Shown: positions 54,633 to 63,600 of the stretch, one piece after another
How positions within the stretch are numbered: the first letter of the stretch is position 1
How the letters are laid out: each line of letters opens with the position of its first letter
Origin: Symbiodinium sp. CCMP2592
Lineage: Eukaryota > Sar > Dinophyceae > Suessiales > Symbiodiniaceae
Assembly: GCA_905221615.1 (NCBI GenBank)
Contig: CAJNDT010003446.1
Location: 248,001-312,000, forward strand
Length of the DNA stretch: 64,000 nucleotides
Direction of reading: 5' to 3'
Notes under the pieces: generated by a model
What the model saw: only the letters and a program-made list of their open reading frames with translations
Told to the model about the DNA's origin: nothing
Databases searched by the model: none
Position numbers and translations under genes: made by a program

Positions 54633-57600
54633 ATGGAGTCTGGGGTTCAAGATCAACGACCTGATGGTCAACAGGTTATGATTGCCCAAGTTCGCGATGC
54701 TACTCTGCAGGAACCCAGACCGTTTGAAGGCGAAACCCACGGGCCAAATTATGATCACGGCCCTCATCCGCCGCAGCAACTGCCGAATGGAGTGCCCCAC
54801 AGACCTTTGGGAGCCTCTCCGACTGCAGAAAGCGATTTGGCTGCCTTTGCTTACTCGCCGTCTGCAGAAAGGCATGAGATGGGAGGCGGTGATCGAGATT
54901 GTGCTCCTCGTGGACCTGCTCCGGCTTTTTACCAAGAGGCCTTGCCAGCCCAACCGGAACGCCTGGGCATGACAGGCCCTGTGGAACCTGCTGGACAGAT
55001 GAGAGGCTTTGGTGGAGCCTCAGCTGCTACGATGAACTGGATGACCCGGCTAGGCGATTTCCTACGGACGCAAGTGCAAGGCGGCATGGAGACCAGGACT
55101 ACGATGACGCGTCAGCAAGTTGTGGGCTCGAGAGAACTGGGTGGTTTGGTTGTGCAACAGGAGCAGCTGCAACATACTACTTCCCAGCCGGCATCTCCCC
55201 ACAACCGCTTGTATCCTGCCGCACCTTCGTCACCGTTCCGGGATGACATGGGAGAAGGGGCACAAGATCCACCCTTGTTTGGGGTTGGAGCTCGGCGCGT
55301 GATGGAAAGCTGGGCCCAGCGGGCTCCTCTTCTACATGGAGGGCAGAGGACTCAACAAGGGCCGGGGACTGATGCAGGGTCTACCGGGTCTATACCAAGG
55401 GAAGTGGTTCAAGAAGAAGTTCGTCGGCAGGTGCAGGAAGCTTTGGAGGGTCAGCGTCGATCGTTGGAACGTCTTCAGGAGGAGAATCGGCTGTTGAAAG
55501 ATGAAATGAGGAGCCGTGAGGCCACTCGTGGCCCTCTGAGAGATGACATGGGGCAGCATACAGTACCTGAAGGGCATCGGGCTGCATCCTTGCATGGTGT
55601 ACCTGAAGGGCATCGGGCTGCATCCTTGCATGACGTACCTGAAGGGCATCGGGCTGCATCCTTGCATGACGTACCTGAAGGACATCGGGCTGCATCCTTG
55701 CATGGTGTACCTGACGGGCATCGGGCTGCATCCTTGCGTGACGTACCAGAAGGGTATCGGGCTGCATCTACACTTAATGTACCAGGCGGGCATCGGGCTG
55801 CACCCTCGCATGGAATACCTGAGGGGCATCAACAATCAGCTTTTCAGAGTCGTGGAGTACCTGAGGGGCATCAGCAATCAGCTTTTCAGAGTCGTGGAGT
55901 ACCTGAGGGGCATCAACAATCAGCTTTTCAGAGTCGTGGAGTACCTGAGGGGCATCAGCAATCAGCTTTTCAGAGTCGTGGAGTACCTGAGGGGCATCAG
56001 CAATCAGCTTTTCAGAGTCGTGGAGTACCTGAGGGGCATCAACAGTCAGCTTTTCAGAGTCGTGGAGTACCTGAGGGGCATCAGCAGTCAGCTTCCCAGA
56101 GTCGTGGAGTACCTGAGGGGCAAGGACGAGTGGGGCATCAAGAACGGGATGCCGAGATGGATCAAGACATGTTGTCTGATCAGTTCAGAGGCAGAACATC
56201 TAGTCTGGATCGCAGGACTTCGCCGCTGGGGCGAACTCGGAGGAAGCCATCTTCGTCACCTACGAGACCGGCTGAGGGCCTGGGTCGGGCTAGTTTTGCC
56301 TACGGTGTGACGGGCCTCTTGGATGGAGATGGATACAGCTTTCCGCAGAGCGAGCGAGTATACCGTCAGCCAAAGTACCAGGAGACCAAGACCTTTGGCG
56401 ACTATGATGTGTCGGTGCCACCTGGCCTAGGTTTCTCGGCTGAAGGAGCGAAAGAGGCACCGAGATCAGCTCCTGCGGAACCCTCGACGGCACCAGCCAC
56501 TGGCGATGCGGCCAATCGGGAGCCGAATCCGCTAGAGGTTCTCATCACTGGAATGACCCAGTTGCAACAGCTCTTGTTGAAGAAGGGTGAAGGACTGGAT
56601 ATGGAGGCAAAGGGGATGCCGGAGTTGCCCAAGCTTTCGGAGTACAGCCCGGAAACGGGAGCGATAGAGTTTCAGGACTACTTGTACCTGGTGGAGCAGC
56701 AGATCGGCTCACTCGCCAGTGGAGCGGGGGAGTGGTGGCAGAAGACCTTGGAGGTGGCCCAGGCTGCGTATACCGAGTACCAAGCGCTCTCACCGGTGAA
56801 GAGGCTGGGGGTGAAGGCTCAGTTGACGGCTGAGCTTAAGGAGGAGCGATACCGCCGATTAGAGAAGAAGGTCGCGGCGATGCTGTTGAGCTCCTTGCCC
56901 AAGGGGGTCAAGGACGACCTCATCGCGTACCGCGTGCAGGGGGTCCACCAGATCCTCTACCGGCTGATTTTGATCTTCCAACCCGGCGGAGCCCAGGACC
57001 GAGCACAGCTGCTGAGACAGCTGGACATTTCAGAATCCGCAGCGGGCCCAAGCGAGGCGGTCGTGAGCATCCGGAGGTGGTACAGGCTGCTACAACGAGC
57101 ATCTGATCTAGGGGTTACCTTGCCTGACGAAAGCCTGCAAGCGAGGTCCCTGAATGCCATTGTCAAGAAGACTGCGGAGCAGAACAGTGACTTCAAGTTT
57201 CGTTTGGCCCTGGCGAGGACGGAGCTTCAGATCGACACTCGGCCCAACCAAGGAAATGTCCTGAAGTACATGCAACACCTCTTGGCTGAATTGGAGCAGC
57301 TTGGGTCCTTGGTCAGGAAACCGGCCGTTACTTCGTCGACTACGGCACCGACGACCTCTACCACAACGGCGGCCACAACACCGGCAGCTACGGGATCTGC
57401 ATCTTTGAAGGGCTTGCAGGGCAGTGATCCTGCGCCAAAGGGGAATGGCAAGGCTAAGGCACCACCGGGGAAGAAACCGTGTCAATGGTTCTCCACAGAT
57501 GTCGGGTGCCGCAATGGACGTGACTGCACCTTTCAGCACTCGTGGACCGGCCTCAACAGGTCCGAACGTTGCATCCTTTGTGGGTCAAAGCAGCACAGGG

Positions 57601-60600
57601 CGAAGGAATGTACGGCTGGCAAGGCTGGTTCCTCTCCAGAAAGGGGGAACAATGCACAGGCTGCTAAAGCTGCCGGCGCGGCTCCTTCTTCGACTCCTTC
57701 GTTGGCGGCTGCGACACAAAGGGACACAACCCAGAATGCTGCGAGCGCTCCAACGACTTCATCTACGACTTCCGGCTCTACCTCGACGGCTAACAAAATG
57801 GACCCGTCTCAGATGTCGGAAATGCTGGCGGAAACCAACAAAATGCTGAAGGCTCTGACGGCCAAGAGTGAGGCGCCCGCCACTCCTGCATCGGTTGATC
57901 CCTTGACGGTGATTCAGCAGCAACTTGATGAAGTACGTCGTTTGAAGGCTCTGAGGGTTCAGGAGCCGTCCCCTGATGTTTGTGCTTTTGGCAGCGCGGT
58001 GGAATGGTATGAAGCCAGGTTGCACGCTACCACTTTGAATTCCTCTTCGGCAACACTCCCTGAGGAGGAGGAAGAAGCTTTGTTAGACAGTGGGGCGAGC
58101 CACCCGTTCCGACCCCCACGTTCGGAGGAGGAGCTGCGGAGAGCAAGGAGAGTGAATGTTTCCTTGGCCACCGGAGAGGGAACTTCGATCCCTCAAACAA
58201 CCGAAGGCACCTTGCTTTCTGAAGGCGGGGACAACTCGCCGATCCTCCCGATGGGCCAACTGGTGCAGCTGTTGGGCTGCCAGATCAAGTGGACCCAGTC
58301 AAGGTTGACCGTGATTCACCCTGTTCATGGACGATTGAGAGTTCGTCTTCGAGGAAATTGTCCTGTACTTCCAGTCTCCCAAGCCTTGACTCTTATTAGC
58401 GAGCTAGAGCAAGCTAGAGTTCAGGAATTCCAGAAGACTGTGGACGGGCTGCAGGCCCAAGTCAGGACTCTTCGAGAGCAGGGTCGGGATGAATGGACAT
58501 GGCAGCGGCATCTTCGAGCTCTATGTGAGGAGGGAAGTCGAACTTCTATGGCAGGGTTCCTTCATCGATGCCCTACCTTTGCTTCGGTTCCGGCGGAGGC
58601 GCTACTTGGAGTACCTGAAGATGTTCCGTGTGGCCCCAAGGACGGATGGAAGCTGCTCAAGGGTATGCCATGGTCGCGGGCGAAGCGCAAGGCAATGTAT
58701 GCCAGCAAGTCCTGGACGGTGCACCTGTTCTCTGGAGATGAACGAGCTATGGCAGCGAAGTGCACGTCTACAATGAGATCATCCTTCTGGAATGTGGCCC
58801 TGGAGGGCAGTGAGGTGATGATCAATGTGGATGTGACCGCGTCACGGTCGTTGGACCTTAACAAGAGGGACGGCGTCTTCAAGCTACTGTGCTGGGCAGC
58901 GATTTCAGGCCGGTTGAAGGCCATTGTGGGCGGACCTCCAAGGCAGAGCTATCCAGTACCCCTTCGTCCTCATGAGGCTAAGGAGCAGTACCAGAAGGAG
59001 ATCCAGTTGATCACTCGCATGATGATGCTCTGGTATGTGGCAGAAGAAGGTCGGTGCAAGGCCTGGAGGCAAGGCACCTTAATGCCTGCCGTTGTGAAGC
59101 CGCATGTGGGTTTCATGTTAGAACACCCGGACGGTGATCGTCGTGATGATCGGGTTTCTCTGTTTGAGTCGCCGCTTTGGAAGGCCTTTGCCATGGACGC
59201 CTTGATGGGTGAGGTGGAGCTTTCAATGAATGGGCGCTCCACTATACTTGGAGGTAACCTTGACCTATGGCATCTTCAAGGAACTAAGATGGGGCCATCG
59301 GAGCCCGGGGACCCTATCGGTTCAATGTGGCCGTTGGAGCTGGTGGCCAATGTAGCTCATGCCTTGAGGGCTTGGGTTGGCCTTCGGAGGCACGAAAGCC
59401 TCTTGTCTTCTTTGGTGAGGAGATCGTGGATGGGCTTTATGGAAGAGGCTCACCCAATCCCGGGCGATGAGAATGGTCCAAGGGTCGAAGCCCGAGGGTC
59501 TCAAGAGGAGCCTGGACCCCATCTTTGTCGCTTTGACGTAGATGAATGGCGTCTCCATTTACAACGAGACCACTTGCCGTATCGAAAGGACTGCAGGGTC
59601 TGCATCGAAAGATCCACTGGAAAACCGCATAGGAAGGTGAGCCATCCTACTGCTTATTCCCTTTCTATAGATACAGCAGGTCCTTTTCGGTCCACGGGGC
59701 CGGCTGGTCACAAATACCTTCTCGTGGCCTGTTACAGATTCCCAAGACTGCCGGGCACCATGGTTGAGGGAGAGAAGGCCGAGACGAAGGAGGATGACAA
59801 GGTGGTCGTTGGCCCTGCTGAAGGAGAAGATTGGCTGTTTGAAGATGGTGATCCATCTGAGGCTGTAGACCGACCAGATGAACCTCGAAGCGATCCATTA
59901 CGGGCTGATCTAGACGAACCACGGGTGGATAAAGATGCTGAAGCAGAGGGCCTGAAGAAGCTCGCGGAGCCATTGGAGTTCTCCTCGGTCTATATTGTCC
60001 GACCTATGAAGGCCCGGAAGAGCGCGGATACCTTGAAGGCTGTGCAGGAGGCCTACATTCAGCTTCGATCGTGCGGGCTGCCAGTACACAAGCTTCATGC
60101 CGACCGCGCCCGGGAGTATACCACTAAATCCTTGGAGCAGTGGGCAGCTAGCCGGGACATTGATCTTTCAACAACCCAGGGCGATGATCCGTCGCAAAAC
60201 GGGACTGCTGAGAGAGCTGTTCGCTTTCTCAAAATGCGGATGCGTGTACTGTTGCAGCAGGCCAAGGAGTTGAGCGGGCTTCCTACTGAGGTTGTTGCTT
60301 CTTTGTGGCCGTACGCGGCCGAAACCGCCTCGGCTCAGCAACAAGCGGAGGTATGGGGTCAATCTGCCCCATCGGTCGCTCGTTTTGGATCCAAGGTCTT
60401 CACGAGACGAAAGGGGTACGGACAAGGAGGACGTACTGATCTCCTACCAAAATGGGTGGAGGGAGTTTACCTGGGTCCCGTGCGGTCAGTTCCTGGAGGG
60501 CATTTGGTCCTGACAGATGAGGGTCATTTGTGGTACACGACGAATGTGCGTCAGTTCCAGGAGCCACCCGTACCTGAAGGAGGCTCGGAAGCAGATTGTG

Positions 60601-63600
60601 AACTACCTGCTCATCCTCCAGTTCGGCGAGTTCGCAAGAAAAGCTCTATTGTGGAACTTGCAGGAGGTGTTGGTTTGATCCCGGGCTTTGACAAGGTTGG
60701 GGATGGGCCAGCAAGTGGTGGAAGTGCTTTGCGGTCTTTGGCGGTGATGCATGATGTGGATAAAGGGGCCTCTTCTGATGATGTTGTTTCGAGTGGTTTT
60801 TCGGTTGGCAATGAGAATGGAATGACCAGCTCTACCTCTCGGAAGTCTGGTCGAGATACGGCAGAGTCTTTGGCTGATGTTTACCTTCGGGAAGGGCGGT
60901 TCTCGGTTCAGGACTGTCTTCAAGTTCTTGAGAGCGAGCGGTTCTGCAAGACCAAGAAACAAAGGGCTGCAGCATGGCAGTCCAATGACCCGCCCTCCAT
61001 CCACACCACGCTCGGAGCGTACCAGCGGGGACCTTGGACCGGCCTTACAACAGCGACTGCTAGACATGGGAAGCTAGCAGCTTATCTTGCAGCCGTGATG
61101 AAGTACCAGTGTGGGGAGGAAGCTGTTTTCTCGTCCATAACGGTTGCCAAGGACCTCTGTACGGATGCCCACAAGGATCGTTTCAATCTCCGGGGGTCGC
61201 GAAATTATGTTCTCACCCTTGGCGACTTCCAGGGAGGAGGAATTTGGCAAGAAGGCTCGCAAGAAGGTCTTCCTACGGTCCGGTTGGAGCTATGTTCCGG
61301 AGAAGAAAAGGTTGGATTTGTGGCGCCTGTGCTGAACCAAGTGGTCAAAGTAGATCCAAAGAGGCTGCACAAGACAATGCCTTGGACTGGCGGACCCAAG
61401 TGGACGCTCATTGCCCACACCGTTGGCCAATTGAGAAAGCTGGATGGTGATCATCGTCAAGAGCTGAGTGGTCTTGGTTTCCCTCTCCCTGTACCAGAGG
61501 ATCCTCCCATGCTAAAGACGGTTCGGGTATGTGACGGTTCTGATGATGGAGAGGTTCCTAATGGTCCGTGTTGGTTCCCGGAGCCTGAGGATGTTGAGGC
61601 CGAGATGTGGACCCGTATGTGGACTAGACGTTTGTTGGATGAGGAGGAGCAGTTGTCTTCAAGGGTTCCTCACCAACTCCAAGAGGATCTAGAGGCTGTG
61701 GGCAACGCGACCAGGACCGCCGGTGAGGCCCTGGATTCTCGTGAGGCGGTAATCCACTGCGATCGACATGATGCTGGAAGCTGGTTTTCTTTGTGCCGTA
61801 TGACAGAGGGCTCTGATGAAGTTCATGGTGTTGAAACTTTGTTGGAGTCGCTGCCGGGGCCTTTGAAGGTGGTTTACACGGTTGCCTTGGACGAAGTCAA
61901 GCAGCATATCAGTCGCTGGTCCGAGGCCATCATCAAGGAAGCGGAGGCTTTGATCAAGGCCAAGGCGCTGGTTCCCGTGACGGTTGAAGAACAGAGGGCC
62001 CTGGAAAGGTCAGGGAAATTGGTGGTTCTCCCAGCAAAGGGGGTATTCACTGTTAAGCCCCCGGATCAGGAGGTGGTTGTTGATGATGATGGACGTCCTC
62101 TACCTCCCGGTGATCCGGCGTTTTACAAACGGAAGGCGAGGCTGGTGATCTGTGGGAACTTCCAGGGCAAGCAGTCTATGGAAGAGTCCTATGCGGGAGG
62201 TTGCCAAACAGACAGCCTGCGGGTCATGTTGGTGTATGGTGCCGCTAGAGGGTGGTACCTAGCGTCCACGGACATTCGTAATGCCTTTATCCTGGCACCG
62301 ATCAGAGAGGATGAAGATGATGACGAGGAGACGGTGTACGGTCTCTACCCCCCTAAGGTGCTGCAGCTGGCCCGTGTTCAGTATGCCATGCAACTATGGA
62401 GGGTGGATCGGGCGCTCTATGGCTTCCGTCGGTCACCTCGCCTATGGGGACGGTTCAGGGATAAAAGGCTGAGGAGTGCAAAAATCCCGTTTGGCGATGG
62501 CTACATCTACCTCCGACAACATCGAGCCGACGAAAACATTTGGTCGGTCTGTGTTGTTTCGGGTGATGGGTCTATGGAAGTGAAGGCCTACATCAATGTG
62601 TATGTGGACGACATCCTCTATGTGGGGGAAGTCGAGATCATTGAGGCCGTGCAAGCGTGGTTGACGAGTGAGTGGAAAGCCTCCGAGCTGTCATGGGCGA
62701 CTGAGGAAACCAGCATTCGGTTTCTGGGTCTTGAGATTGGCCGTACCAGTGGAGGTGGAATCGCAATCCACCAGCGGGGCTACATTGAGGAACTTCTCCG
62801 GCATCATGGCCTGTCTGAGGCCAGGGGGCATGCCACCCCGTGCCCACAAGAGTGGTTACTTGGAGAAGGGGAGTGCGACGAAGAAACGTATTCCCCCAAG
62901 CAGCTCCGGAATGCGCAGGCGCTCACTGGAGAAATTTTGTGGCTGAGTGGCAAGTCTAGGCCGGACCTCATGCATGCGATATCTACAATGTCCTCGTGGT
63001 GCTTAAAAAATCCTGTGCTGGTAGAGCGAATTGGCTTGCGCGTTTTGGGCTACTTGAAGGAGACCGTTGACCTTTGCTTGATTTACGAACCGAGCCCCGA
63101 ACGCAAGGACCATTTCATTGAGGCCTACTCGGATGCATCGTTCGCACCACAAGGGAACAGGAGTGTGGGATGTAGTGTCACGTGCTACCTCGGACAGCCT
63201 GTGGCCTGGCGTTCGGGGCGCCAAGCCCTAGTGTCTCTCTCAGTCGCAGAAGCGGAACTGGTCGAGACCATCAACACGACGCAGATGGCCTACGGCATCT
63301 CCGTCATTACGGAGGAACTCCACCAGAACCCGGCGAAGATTGTCGTCAAGGTTGACAATGCTGCGGCGGTGGGATTAAGCAATGAGGCCGGGGGGACCTG
63401 GAAGACGCGGCACTTGAAGGTGAGGGCCTTTCACTTACGAGAGGCGGTGCGTCTTCGGGAGCTCAAGATTGAGCACATTCCCGGAAAAGAACAACTGGGT
63501 GACCTGGGAACCAAGGCGTTTCACCGTCCTCGGCTTCAGGAACTTCTTGCTCTATGGGGTCTTCGCACTCCGAATGCCGTTAACGAGGCGATCCAGTCGG

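Noticed and set aside
55543-56310. 255-codon plus-strand frame with YLRGINNQLFRVVE repeats
   Set aside because: It is the second frame of the in-frame repeat arrays inside the copia polyprotein. The polyprotein frame is open for more than 9 kb.
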